This document shows positions 10,514 through 18,637 of a stretch of 64,000 nucleotides of DNA, piece by piece. The translations under genes and the position numbers were made by a program. The first letter of the stretch is position 1; the number at the start of each line of letters is the position of its first letter. Origin of the DNA: Jeotgalicoccus aerolatus (GTDB lineage Bacteria; Bacillota; Bacilli; Staphylococcales; Salinicoccaceae); assembly GCF_014635205.1 (NCBI RefSeq), contig NZ_BMCN01000001.1:682001-746000 (forward strand), given 5' to 3'. Under the pieces are notes generated by a model, which did no database searches, was not told where the DNA came from, and was given only the letters and a program-made list of their open reading frames with translations.

Positions 10514-10997
10514 GGACGACGTCGTCGTTTTCACCACGTCATCCCAAGCACTCCGGACGACGTCGCCATTTTCACCACGTCATCCCAAACAGTCCGGACG
10601 ACGTCGTCGTTTTCACCACGTCATCCCAAGCACTCCGGACGACGTCGTCATTTTCACCACGTCATCCCAAACAGTCCGGACGAAGTCGTCGTTTTCACCA
10701 CGTCATCCCAAGCAGTCCGGACGACGTCGTCATTTTCACCACGTCATCCCAGACGCTCCGGACGACGTCGTCGTTTTCACCACGTCATCCCAAGCACTCC
10801 GGACGACGTCGCCATTTTCACCACGTCATCCCAGACGCTCCGGACGACGTCGTCATTTTCACCACGTCATCCCAAGCACTCCGGACGACGTCGCCGTTTT
10901 CACCACGTCATCCCAAGCAGTCCGGACGACGTCGCCGTTTTCACCACGTCATCCCAAGCAGTCCGGACGACGTCGTCGTTTTCACCACGTCATCCCA
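10514..10997. repeat. Tandem array of twelve 41-bp units downstream of NERD gene 1
   Basis: Eleven complete 41-bp units and a partial twelfth start at 10514, 10555, 10596, 10637, 10678, 10719, 10760, 10801, 10842, 10883, 10924 and 10965. Each unit begins GGACGACGTCGTCGTTTT, continues CACCACGTCATCCCA and ends in a short variable piece (AAGCACTCC, AAACAGTCC, AAGCAGTCC or AGACGCTCC). Variation is confined to this piece and to two or three bases of the core. Most units carry the 12-bp palindrome GACGACGTCGTC. Units 1-2 and 3-4 differ by a single base, so an 82-bp dimer seems to have duplicated. The array fills the space between the NERD gene stop and the pnp promoter. Confidence 0.97.
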
Positions 10998-11997
10998 GCG
11001 ACTTTTCTCTCTGCACCTGACCACCCTTTTTAATATTCCGGTATCTCCCGTTGGACGGTGCCTGCTTGAGTGCATCTTCGAAATCGTAATATTTAAACTT
11101 ATACTCTGTTTCGTTTCCTTTTTTCTCGATAGTACAATACTTAAGTAAATAGCGCTGTACCACGCGGATATCAACACAATCACCCAGCAGGTTCATTAGA
11201 CTGCGGCAAGTCATCGGCTGCTTATAAAATAAAAACTTGTAATCGCTGATTGCCCTGACGATATGCGTTTCTTTTGTTTCTCGGGTATGACAGGATTGGC
11301 AAGTAAAGTGATAGCGTCCCTTGTCCAGCTCAAAACTCCCGCAGCCTCCGCAGTATAATCCTTTTTGAAGTGAATCGGCATCCGCGCATTTATCAAAATA
11401 CGGATTTTCAATGATGCGTGATTGGATCAGATCGGCAAGACGGCCGGCATAGTCCGTATTGAATGCGTTTTGAAAACTTCTGAAGTAACGTTTTAAATCG
11501 AGACGAATCACCGTCTTTTTCCAAATTGAATCGTCATCTGAATACAGACGAAAGTCGTCGTTTGGAAACACAACCTTGCCGGAAATACTAACTGTAAGTC
11601 TTTCTTCACGGAAAATACCGTAGAGTTTGCCGATTGCTCTATCGAGCTGAATATAGGCGTTTTCGCTTAGCACGGAATCGTTTTTGACGAATCGGCTGTC
11701 TTTATAATGGTATTCCCCGCGGTAGTTTTTAATCTCGTTGACAGTAATTTCGTCACCGCTGATAATGATGCTGTCATACTGCGCACCCGACCGCTCTTTT
11801 CCAAGATAAACATCTCGGAAAATCAGCATGTTCGAATGGCCTGTTTGATCAAGAATTTTATCGTATAAAATTTCTCCTTCAAAACCGTTTTGCGACGAAT
11901 AAAGTAACCTTTTTTCTTCTGGGTTTAACTGTTTTCGATAGCTGAGCGCCTGAGTAAATATTAGTTCCGGCGGCATGTGCCTGTCCGTTAAAAACAT
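10990..11997 (-). CDS. NERD-domain protein with C-terminal zinc ribbon (copy 1)
   Basis: This 335-residue protein has a nuclease-related (NERD) domain at about residues 36-150. The PD-(D/E)xK-type residues are visible as D75 (QYD), E88 and K90 (NEIK), after GEILYDKILDQTGHSN and IFRDVYL. A zinc ribbon follows (C216, C219, C233, C236), then a basic C-terminal part that may be a winged helix. Copy 2 at 43948-44922 aligns without gaps: 112 of 250 residues are identical by hand count. The start at ATG 11997 follows AAGGAG. Compared with copy 2 there is an 11-residue tail, and the final Gly codon and TGA fall in the first unit of the 41-bp array. It is inserted between rpsO and pnp, which are normally neighbours. 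DNA or RNA cleavage is plausible; the role is unknown. Confidence 0.85.
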   Translation of the reverse strand: MFLTDRHMPPELIFTQALSYRKQLNPEEKRLLYSSQNGFEGEILYDKILDQTGHSNMLIFRDVYLGKERSGAQYDSIIISGDEITVNEIKNYRGEYHYKDSRFVKNDSVLSENAYIQLDRAIGKLYGIFREERLTVSISGKVVFPNDDFRLYSDDDSIWKKTVIRLDLKRYFRSFQNAFNTDYAGRLADLIQSRIIENPYFDKCADADSLQKGLYCGGCGSFELDKGRYHFTCQSCHTRETKETHIVRAISDYKFLFYKQPMTCRSLMNLLGDCVDIRVVQRYLLKYCTIEKKGNETEYKFKYYDFEDALKQAPSNGRYRNIKKGGQVQREKSLG

Positions 11998-12010
11998 ATG
12001 ACCGACTCCT

Positions 12011-12032
12011 TAAAGTATTTTCTTACTTTAAA
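12011..12032 (-). promoter_or_regulatory. Inverted repeat in the leader of NERD gene 1
   Basis: Perfect 8-bp arms TTAAAGTA and TACTTTAA flank a 6-base loop, ending directly at the AAGGAG ribosome site of the NERD gene. It could be an operator or a translational hairpin covering the site. No binding protein is known from sequence. Confidence 0.55.
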
Positions 12033-12094
12033 TATAGTCGAATTCAAAAAGTTTCCCAGTAATACACTGCGAAATTACAAAAATCGCAAAACTG

Positions 12095-12129
12095 CATATA
12101 AAAAACCCGACTCTCTGAGAGAATCGGGT
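12095..12129 (-). terminator. Intrinsic terminator of rpsO
   Basis: On the minus strand the hairpin ACCCGATTCTC / GAGAGTCGGGT (12105-12129) is followed by a run of six Ts. It sits 13 bases past the rpsO stop codon. Confidence 0.9.
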
Positions 12130-12141
12130 GTAATTTGTAAA

Positions 12142-12411
12142 TTAACGGCGTAAACCAAGTTTAGCGATTAAGTCACGGTATCTAACAACGTCTTTGTTGC
12201 GCAGGTAAGTCAGTAGGTGCTTACGGCGACCTACCATTTTAAGAAGACCTCTTCTTGAGTGGTGGTCTTTTTTGTGCGCGCGCAAGTGTTCGTTTAATGT
12301 GTTGATTTCTTCTGTTAATACTGCGATTTGAACTTCAGGTGACCCTGTATCAGTTTCGTGTACGCGGTATTCTTCGATTAGTTCTGTTTTTCTTTCTTGT
12401 GAAATTGCCAT
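12142..12411 (-). CDS. rpsO: 30S ribosomal protein S15
   Basis: This 89-residue S15 binds the three-way junction of 16S rRNA helices 20-22 and helps assemble the small-subunit platform. It begins [20 protein letters not shown] and contains the typical [10 protein letters not shown] and [20 protein letters not shown] segments, full length for the family. The start at ATG 12411 follows AGGAGG. It is transcribed alone from its own near-consensus promoter and ends at a strong terminator, so the link to pnp common in other Firmicutes is broken here by a NERD gene. The 80-base leader looks structured and may mediate S15 autoregulation. Confidence 0.97.
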   Translation of the reverse strand: MAISQERKTELIEEYRVHETDTGSPEVQIAVLTEEINTLNEHLRAHKKDHHSRRGLLKMVGRRKHLLTYLRNKDVVRYRDLIAKLGLRR

Positions 12412-12490
12412 TATAATTCCTCCTGTTTTTTATAAATACACCTGTATCCGAGCATGCGTCGGAGTTTCAACAATACCAAGATACGGTACT
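12412..12490 (-). ncRNA. Structured rpsO mRNA leader (candidate S15 autoregulatory element)
   Basis: The leader can form three short helices: UACC/GGUA near the 5' end, UCCGA/UCGGA around CGCAUGC, and AUAC/GUAU around AGGU, before the AGGAGG site. S15 binds its own leader in several Bacillales, and this arrangement is compatible with such a junction, but I have not matched it to a covariance model. Confidence 0.4.
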
Positions 12491-12496
12491 CGTCAT

Positions 12497-12525
12497 ATTA
12501 TAAACGTTTACGCCCTCTTTTTCAA
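12497..12525 (-). promoter_or_regulatory. rpsO promoter
   Basis: On the minus strand TTGAAA (12525-12520), a 17-base spacer and TATAAT (12502-12497) give a near-consensus sigma-A promoter 86 bases upstream of rpsO. Confidence 0.85.
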
Positions 12526-12547
12526 GTGCTGATTCTCTAATCAGACT

Positions 12548-13486
12548 TTAAAAGTCTTTCAAGAGATCGCGGGCAATTTTAGCATCCGAGTCAATTGCTT
12601 CGATTAACGGCTCAAGTCCGTCGAATTTTTCTTCGTGACGAACAAAGTTGTGCCAATGTATCGTTACGTTTTCGCCGTAAATATCGCGGGCGAAATCAAA
12701 AATGTACACTTCAGTCGTTAGACGCGCATTGTCGTGGAAAGTTGGTTTAACACCGACACTCGCAACACCTTTATACAGCGTATCATCATTTTCAATCGTC
12801 ATCGTGACAGCATACGAGCCTTTAGCCGGCATGAAGTAACGGTAGTTCGGCTCGATATTAGCTGTTGGAAAACCAATTGTACGGCCGCGTTTTTCACCCT
12901 GGACAACGATGCCTTCAATGTCGTAGGCACGTCCGAGTGCTTCGTTTGCTTTATCGAGTTCGTGGTTATCTAAATATTCGCGGATGCGTGTCGTTGAGAC
13001 TTTGTCATCCAGCATGATGTGCTTATTGACTTCTGTCGTATTAAATTCATCGTACTGTTTTAAATCAGTCACTGTACCGCTGCCTTTTTTACCATATGTA
13101 TAGTCAAAGCCGGCGATGACTTCTTTAATATTACTGCCGATAATATACTCTTTGACGAAGAAATCCTTGTCGAGCCCGGCAAATGCACTGGAGAAATTAA
13201 TAACGAAAACGTAATCAATATCGAGTTCTTCCAGTTTTTTCATTTTGATGTCGAATGGTGTTAAATAAGTCGTGCGCTGTTTTTTAGGATCGAGTACGAC
13301 AGAGGGATGAGGATCGAATGTCATAACTGCTTTTTTTAAACCTTTTTTTTCTGCAATGCCCTTCATCGTATCGATCACGTCGATATGTCCTAAGTGCAGG
13401 CCGTCAAAAAATCCTAAAGCTGCCGCTGACGGCTCTATATTTGTAAGTACTTCATCGTTTGGATAGTGTAATTTAATTATTTCCAT
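12548..13486 (-). CDS. ribF: Bifunctional riboflavin kinase / FAD synthetase
   Basis: This 312-residue enzyme makes FMN from riboflavin and then FAD. The N-terminal nucleotidyltransferase domain has GFFDGLHLGH (about residues 25-34) and a later STTRIREYL motif. The C-terminal riboflavin kinase domain begins around VVQGEKRGRTIGFPTANI. Length is normal. Its start overlaps the end of truB by 14 bases, so the two are coupled, as in most Firmicutes. A weak CTGATT/AATCAG hairpin follows at 12529-12544, without a T-run, before the rpsO promoter. Confidence 0.94.
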   Translation of the reverse strand: MEIIKLHYPNDEVLTNIEPSAAALGFFDGLHLGHIDVIDTMKGIAEKKGLKKAVMTFDPHPSVVLDPKKQRTTYLTPFDIKMKKLEELDIDYVFVINFSSAFAGLDKDFFVKEYIIGSNIKEVIAGFDYTYGKKGSGTVTDLKQYDEFNTTEVNKHIMLDDKVSTTRIREYLDNHELDKANEALGRAYDIEGIVVQGEKRGRTIGFPTANIEPNYRYFMPAKGSYAVTMTIENDDTLYKGVASVGVKPTFHDNARLTTEVYIFDFARDIYGENVTIHWHNFVRHEEKFDGLEPLIEAIDSDAKIARDLLKDF

Positions 13487-14423
13487 AAGTCCCCCATAAG
13501 TTGTTAAACATTTTAAATGGTTTTAACTGATCAGGTTTTTCCGGATGTGTTTTATAAATTCCGAGCGGCATGTCACCGCGGGTAAATAAAATAGTATCGA
13601 GCTCAGTTAATCCCAGCATTGTTAATATATCACTTTTTACTACTTTTTGCCCGTGTGTGATTTGAAATAATAAATCTTCCTCTTGAATATCATGTTTCAA
13701 TATATCTCCAAGTACATCGATAACCGGAATCGGCTCCGCTTTTACAGTGCCGTCCTGCAGGTCTTCGAGTTTGACTGCCTGGTCAATTGAAAAACCGCAT
13801 GATGCTGTCCGTCTTAAATATGACATATGGGCAGGGTAACCAAGTGCTGCACCAATGTCTACGGCGAGCGTTCGGATATATGTCCCTTTAGAACAGACTA
13901 CATCGATATCAAATGACACTTCTCCGTCTTCAAATCTGACGTCGGATGTCAATTCCAGATGTTTAATTTTCACAGTCCGGCTCGGACGCTCAACTCTGAT
14001 GCCTTCACGGGCATACCAGTACAGCTTCCGACCATTGACACGGACAGAACTGTACATCGGCACAGTCTGTTTATAATCTCCGGTAAACTGCTCTAAAACT
14101 GCTGCAGCCGCTTCACTGCTTACACTGCCATCCTCAAGCTCCCCTGATTCAAGTGTTTCACCCGATGCATCTTCAGTGTCGGTTGTGCGCCCGAGTGTGA
14201 CAGTCGCGCTGTAGCGTTTATCGCGTTCCTGTAAAATTTCAGTCAGCTTTGTCGCATCCCCAATCACAATCGGCAGCACACCAGTCACAGACGGATCCAG
14301 CGTCCCCGTATGTCCAACTTTCTTCGTGCCGAGGACGCGCCGCATTTTGTAAATAACATCGTGCGATGTCATACCGGCCGGCTTATCCACCACAATGACA
14401 CCGTGTATATTATTGTTTGCCAT
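13473..14423 (-). CDS. truB: tRNA pseudouridine(55) synthase TruB
   Basis: This 316-residue enzyme makes pseudouridine 55 in the T-loop of tRNAs. The catalytic aspartate lies in GHTGTLDPSVTGVLP (D43), preceded by VVDKPAGMTSHDV. The C-terminal part is compatible with a PUA-like extension. The start at ATG 14423 lies about 90 bases downstream of rbfA, behind the terminator hairpin at 14460-14500, so expression probably relies on read-through or on a promoter I could not identify. It overlaps ribF by 14 bases. Confidence 0.94.
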   Translation of the reverse strand: MANNNIHGVIVVDKPAGMTSHDVIYKMRRVLGTKKVGHTGTLDPSVTGVLPIVIGDATKLTEILQERDKRYSATVTLGRTTDTEDASGETLESGELEDGSVSSEAAAAVLEQFTGDYKQTVPMYSSVRVNGRKLYWYAREGIRVERPSRTVKIKHLELTSDVRFEDGEVSFDIDVVCSKGTYIRTLAVDIGAALGYPAHMSYLRRTASCGFSIDQAVKLEDLQDGTVKAEPIPVIDVLGDILKHDIQEEDLLFQITHGQKVVKSDILTMLGLTELDTILFTRGDMPLGIYKTHPEKPDQLKPFKMFNNLWGTYGNN

Positions 14424-14454
14424 TTATATTCACCTGCTTTATTTATATCACACG

Positions 14455-14500
14455 ATAAAAAACCGCACCCGGCTCCCGGCGGGGAAATCGAGTGCGGTTT
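14455..14500 (-). terminator. Intrinsic terminator between rbfA and truB
   Basis: Arms AAACCGCAC (14460-14468) and GTGCGGTTT (14492-14500) enclose a GC-rich inner region; on the minus strand a TTTTTTATC tail follows. It probably ends most of the rimP-nusA-infB-rbfA message. Confidence 0.85.
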
Positions 14501-14512
14501 ATATCGTCATGC

Positions 14513-14863
14513 TTACTTGTCGTCTCTTTCTTTAATATCGCTTAGCAGCGATTCAATTCTTTGACCGTAGTCGATTGAATTGTCGTATTTGAATTTAATA
14601 TCCGGTGCTTTACGCAAACGAATATTAGAGGCAACAGCTTTTTTAAATAGACCGTTGAATTTATCGAGCACTTCCTGCACGAATTCTCTGTTGTTGTTCA
14701 GCGACGTGTAGTAAGCAGTCGCTGTTTCATTTTCTTTTGTGACTTCAACTTCAGTGATAGTCACCATGCCGATGTCAGGTTCTTTCTCTGTGACTGTCGT
14801 CCGGATTTCTTCGCTGAGCACTTTTTTAATTTCTTCTGCAATGCGTTCATTTCTCGTAGACAT
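14513..14863 (-). CDS. rbfA: Ribosome-binding factor A
   Basis: This 116-residue RbfA is a KH-like factor for late 30S maturation and cold adaptation. It begins MSTRNERIAEEIKKVLSEEI and includes the characteristic KAVASNIRLRKAPDIKFKYDNSIDYGQRI segment. Three bases separate it from infB, as usual, so it belongs to the nusA-infB operon; a terminator follows directly. Confidence 0.95.
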   Translation of the reverse strand: MSTRNERIAEEIKKVLSEEIRTTVTEKEPDIGMVTITEVEVTKENETATAYYTSLNNNREFVQEVLDKFNGLFKKAVASNIRLRKAPDIKFKYDNSIDYGQRIESLLSDIKERDDK

Positions 14864-14865
14864 AA

Positions 14866-16962
14866 TTATTTCCTCTCAATCTCTACCATTACGAATGGCT
14901 CTATTTGGTCGCCCTCTTTGATATCGTTGAAGTTTTTAATTGTCAGTCCGCACTCATAACCTGTCGTTACTTCTTTAGCGTCGTCTTTAAAGCGTTTCAG
15001 CGTATCGAGTTCACCTTCGAAAATAACGATGCTGTCACGAATGACGCGGACTCCGCTGTCGCGTGTAATTTTACCGTCTGTAACGTAAGCGCCGGCAATC
15101 GTACCAACTTTAGATACTTTAAAGATTTCACGCACTTCTACATTACCGATGACTTGTTCTTCGAATTCAGGATCAAGCATACCCTTCATAGCGAATTCAA
15201 TTTCTTCGATTACTTTGTAGATAATACGGTGAAGTCTCATATCAATTTGATTCTGTTCCGCAGCGCGTTTAGCATTCACGTCTGGGCGCACGTTGAAGCC
15301 GATAATAATCGCGCTTGAAGCGTTAGCCAGTGTGACGTCTGATTCATTGATCGCACCGACACCTGTATGGATGATGCGAACGTTAACGCCTTCGACATCG
15401 ATTTTCATCAGTGAAGCTGCGAGTGCTTCAACATAACCTTGAGCATCACCTTTGATGATGATATTGAGATCTTTCATCTCGCCTTCTTTCATCTGTTCAA
15501 ACAAGTTGTCAAGAGACACTTTCTGGTTGACTTCGCGGTCTCTCATAATTTTGTTTTCGTGGCGTTTTTCACCGATAGAACGTGCTTTTTTATCGTCTTT
15601 AAATACGACGAAACGGTCGCCCGCTTCAGGCACATCGTTGATTCCTGTAATTTCTACAGGTACCGACGGGCCTGCAGATTTAATGCGCTGACCCATATCT
15701 GAAACCATTGCGCGGACTTTACCGTATGTCGAACCGACAACGATAGAATCTCCAACGTTTAATGTACCGTGCTGAACGAGCAGGCTTGCTGCAGGTCCGC
15801 GTGATTTATCGAGTTCTGCATCGATGACTGTACCAACTGCTGGCATATCGCTCGTCGTTTTCAGTTCTGAAACTTCACCGACCAGCGTAATCATTTCAAG
15901 CAGATCATCGATTCCTTCGCCTGTTAATGCTGAAAGCTGAACGAAAATTGTGTCGCCGCCCCAGTCTTCAGGGTAAAGACCATGTTCACCAAGTTCAGTC
16001 ATTACACGGTCCGCGTTAGCTGTCGGTTTATCCGTTTTGTTGACTGCAACAATAATTGGTACTTCCGCTGCTTTAGCGTGGTTAATCGCTTCGATTGTTT
16101 GCGGCATCACACCGTCATCTGCTGCAACAACTAGAATTGTAATATCAGTAACTTGAGCACCGCGTGCGCGCATTGTTGTGAATGCTGCGTGTCCCGGTGT
16201 ATCAAGGAAAGTGATTTTATTGCCTTCATGTTCGATCTGGTAAGCACCGACATGCTGAGTAATTCCGCCGGCTTCGCCCGCAGTCACTTTAGTATTTCTA
16301 ATAGAGTCTAACAACGTTGTTTTACCGTGGTCAACGTGGCCCATAATCGTTACGACACTTGGACGTACTTCGTCGAGTGTTTCTTCTTCCAGATCAAAGA
16401 AGTTAGTCAGATCCGACTCATCAGTGTGCACTTCAAGTTCAGAAGTAAAGCCGTAGTTTTCTGCGACAACTTCGACTGAATCCTGGTCGAGTGACTGATT
16501 GATATTCGTAACGATACCAAGCATGAATAGGTCTTTTACGATTGCAGAAGAATCTACGCCGATTTTATCTGCAAGTTCTCCGACAGTAATGCCTTCTTCA
16601 TAAGTGAAGTGTTTTTCTTTAGGCTCTTCCTGTTTTGTTTCAGGTTTTTTAGCTGCAGCAGGTTTTTGATTTTTACTATTTTGCTTGTTTTTTTGGTTTT
16701 GTTTATTATTTTGCTTATTGTTTTTGTTTTCCTGGTTCTGTTTATTGTTGTTCGGCTGATTTGCAGGTTTTTTAGCTGCAGGTTTGCTGTCCTGTTTTTT
16801 GGAATTTTTTTTGAATTCCGCATCCAGCATTTTAAGCACATCGTCCTCTATTGAAGACATATGGCTTTTAACCTCTACTTTTTTCGACTCTAAAAAGTCG
16901 ATAATTTCCTTGCTTGTTAAGCCGATTTCTTTGGCGTATTCATGAATTCTAATTTTACTCAT
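14866..16962 (-). CDS. infB: Translation initiation factor IF-2
   Basis: This 698-residue GTPase brings initiator tRNA to the 30S subunit. An N-terminal IF2-N domain ([20 protein letters not shown], residues 3-22) is followed by a low-complexity linker of Asn, Gln and Lys (about residues 55-110). A second IF2-N-like domain precedes the G domain with [13 protein letters not shown] and NKTDKP, then domains II-IV. The start at ATG 16962 comes shortly after ylxQ. The linker is the only unusual part; such linkers vary widely between species. Confidence 0.96.
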   Translation of the reverse strand: MSKIRIHEYAKEIGLTSKEIIDFLESKKVEVKSHMSSIEDDVLKMLDAEFKKNSKKQDSKPAAKKPANQPNNNKQNQENKNNKQNNKQNQKNKQNSKNQKPAAAKKPETKQEEPKEKHFTYEEGITVGELADKIGVDSSAIVKDLFMLGIVTNINQSLDQDSVEVVAENYGFTSELEVHTDESDLTNFFDLEEETLDEVRPSVVTIMGHVDHGKTTLLDSIRNTKVTAGEAGGITQHVGAYQIEHEGNKITFLDTPGHAAFTTMRARGAQVTDITILVVAADDGVMPQTIEAINHAKAAEVPIIVAVNKTDKPTANADRVMTELGEHGLYPEDWGGDTIFVQLSALTGEGIDDLLEMITLVGEVSELKTTSDMPAVGTVIDAELDKSRGPAASLLVQHGTLNVGDSIVVGSTYGKVRAMVSDMGQRIKSAGPSVPVEITGINDVPEAGDRFVVFKDDKKARSIGEKRHENKIMRDREVNQKVSLDNLFEQMKEGEMKDLNIIIKGDAQGYVEALAASLMKIDVEGVNVRIIHTGVGAINESDVTLANASSAIIIGFNVRPDVNAKRAAEQNQIDMRLHRIIYKVIEEIEFAMKGMLDPEFEEQVIGNVEVREIFKVSKVGTIAGAYVTDGKITRDSGVRVIRDSIVIFEGELDTLKRFKDDAKEVTTGYECGLTIKNFNDIKEGDQIEPFVMVEIERK

Positions 16963-16976
16963 TGAACCAATCCCTT

Positions 16977-17273
16977 CTATAGGAGCTCTTTTATCTTTCT
17001 GGCGAATCCCTTATCGGCAATTGCCAGGACGACCCGGTTATATGATCCGGTCGCCTGAGACAGCTCTTCGTTTGTGTACTTGTCAACTAGCGTGACATCA
17101 TATGTTGTACATTTATCTTTTATTCTCTTACTGGTACTTTTACCCGCATTTGCTGCCAATAACACAAGTTTTGTTTTACCGGTCTTAATAGCTTCAAGAG
17201 CCTTTTCTTCACCGGTAATTGTTTTCCCTGCGCCAGTTGCAAGTCCGATGTAATTTAATATTTTATCATTCAT
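16977..17273 (-). CDS. ylxQ: L7Ae-family RNA-binding protein YlxQ
   Basis: This 98-residue L7Ae/L30e-fold protein has the signature [19 protein letters not shown] in the middle and begins [21 protein letters not shown]. Members bind kink-turn RNA. It overlaps the end of ylxR by four bases and precedes infB by 14 bases, the standard nusA-ylxR-ylxQ-infB order. The exact cellular target is not shown by the sequence. Confidence 0.92.
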   Translation of the reverse strand: MNDKILNYIGLATGAGKTITGEEKALEAIKTGKTKLVLLAANAGKSTSKRIKDKCTTYDVTLVDKYTNEELSQATGSYNRVVLAIADKGFARKIKELL

Positions 17274-17554
17274 CGTTTTGGAATATCCTCTCTGTAAATG
17301 AGGCGGATAATCTCATCGTAGACCGGGTCAAGTGTTTCGGTACTTTTACCGAGAACTTTTTCAAGCACTTTTTTAGCACGTGCATTATTGACTTTGTCGA
17401 GGTCTTTAACGACGTAGCTGCCGCGGCCGTTTTTCTTGCCTGTTGCGTCAGCTGCAACTTCGCCCTCTTTCGTTACAACGACGCGGATTAAATCTGCTTT
17501 TGGATGCATTTCATTCGTCAGGATGCATTTTCGCATCGGAATTTTCCGTGCCAT
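17270..17554 (-). CDS. ylxR: YlxR (RnpM-like) RNA-binding protein
   Basis: This 94-residue YlxR protein contains the family motif RKIPMRKCILTNEMHPK at the N-terminus and GRGSYV in the middle. I chose ATG 17554 over the in-frame GTG at 17563, because that GTG is part of the AGGTG ribosome site and MARKIPMRKC is the usual beginning. Members have been linked to RNase P regulation. It sits between nusA and ylxQ. Confidence 0.9.
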   Translation of the reverse strand: MARKIPMRKCILTNEMHPKADLIRVVVTKEGEVAADATGKKNGRGSYVVKDLDKVNNARAKKVLEKVLGKSTETLDPVYDEIIRLIYREDIPKR

Positions 17555-17565
17555 GTCAATCACCT

Positions 17566-18621
17566 CTAGTCGTTTACGATGCCAGCTTCTTCAGCATCGG
17601 ATTCGCTCTTAATATCGATTTTCCAGCCAGTAAGTTTTGCAGCGAGACGTGCGTTTTGTCCTTTTTTACCAATTGCTAAAGACAGCTGGTGGTCAGGTAC
17701 GACGACGACTGTCGATTTGTTTTCCTCATCCACTTTAACACTTACGACCTGCGACGGGCTGAGTGCATTTTTCACGAAGACTTTAGGATCTTCATCCCAC
17801 AGAACGATATCGATTTTTTCGCCATTTAATTCGTCAACGATTGCTTCGACACGCGCACCTCTCGCACCGACACATGAACCGACAGCATCGACGTCTGGAT
17901 TTTCTGCATGAACGCTGATTTTAGAACGCTCGCCCGCTTCACGAGCGACACTCATAATTTCTACAGTACCATCAAAAATCTCAGGCACTTCTTCTTCAAA
18001 AAGACGTTTTAAAAGATTTGGATGTGTTCTTGAAACGAAAATCTGAGGTCCTTTAGTCGTCTGTTCAACCTTGTTGACATATACTTTAATTCGTTCATTT
18101 GGAATATACGATTCTGTCGGCATGCGTTCTGACTCTGCTAGTACTGCATCAGTTTTACCGAGCTGAATATAAACAAAACGGTGGTCAACACGGTCGATCA
18201 GGCCTGTCAGCACTTCGTCTTCTTTACTAATAAACTCATCGTATAAAATACCGCGTTCTGCATCTCTAATGCGCTGCATTACTGCTTGTTTGGCTGCCTG
18301 AGCACCGACGCGGTTAAAGTCATTCGGAGTGACATCTTCATCATACGGATCTCCGATTTCATATGCAGGGTTGTATTCCTGTGCAGTTAAAAGATCAATC
18401 TCAGCAGTCGGATCTTCAACTTCTGCAACGACGTCTTTTCTTGAGATTACACGGTAAGCACCGGTTTCCATATTTAAATCGATAGTGACGTTTTTATGAT
18501 CACTGTAGTTTTTCTTGTATGCAGTTATCAGTGCCGCTTCAATTGCATCAGTCAGCACTTCCATTGGAATATTTTTCTCTTTATGAATAAATTCAACTGC
18601 ATTAATCAGTTCTTGATTCAC
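17566..18621 (-). CDS. nusA: Transcription termination/antitermination protein NusA
   Basis: This 351-residue NusA modulates pausing, termination and antitermination. An N-terminal RNA polymerase-binding domain (MNQELINAVEFIHKEKNI) is followed by an S1 domain (GLIDRVDHRFVYIQLGK) and two KH domains (VGSCVGARGARVEAI and AIGKKGQNARLAAKL). It lacks the extra C-terminal acidic repeats of proteobacterial NusA, as expected in Firmicutes. The start codon is GTG (18621). It is the second gene of the rimP operon. Confidence 0.95.
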   Translation of the reverse strand: MNQELINAVEFIHKEKNIPMEVLTDAIEAALITAYKKNYSDHKNVTIDLNMETGAYRVISRKDVVAEVEDPTAEIDLLTAQEYNPAYEIGDPYDEDVTPNDFNRVGAQAAKQAVMQRIRDAERGILYDEFISKEDEVLTGLIDRVDHRFVYIQLGKTDAVLAESERMPTESYIPNERIKVYVNKVEQTTKGPQIFVSRTHPNLLKRLFEEEVPEIFDGTVEIMSVAREAGERSKISVHAENPDVDAVGSCVGARGARVEAIVDELNGEKIDIVLWDEDPKVFVKNALSPSQVVSVKVDEENKSTVVVVPDHQLSLAIGKKGQNARLAAKLTGWKIDIKSESDAEEAGIVND

Positions 18622-18637
18622 TCAATTTTCCTCCATT

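Noticed and set aside
10514-10997. CRISPR array
   Set aside because: The units are contiguous and conserved over nearly their whole 41 bp; there are no unique spacers of constant length and no cas genes nearby.
10330-11148. Plus-strand protein of up to 272 residues across the array
   Set aside because: All three plus frames are open for compositional reasons, its first part is antisense to the pnp start, and there is no convincing plus-strand promoter.
10941-11183. 80-residue minus-strand frame at the NERD1 3' end
   Set aside because: It is out of frame with the NERD gene, whose frame is supported by its paralogue.
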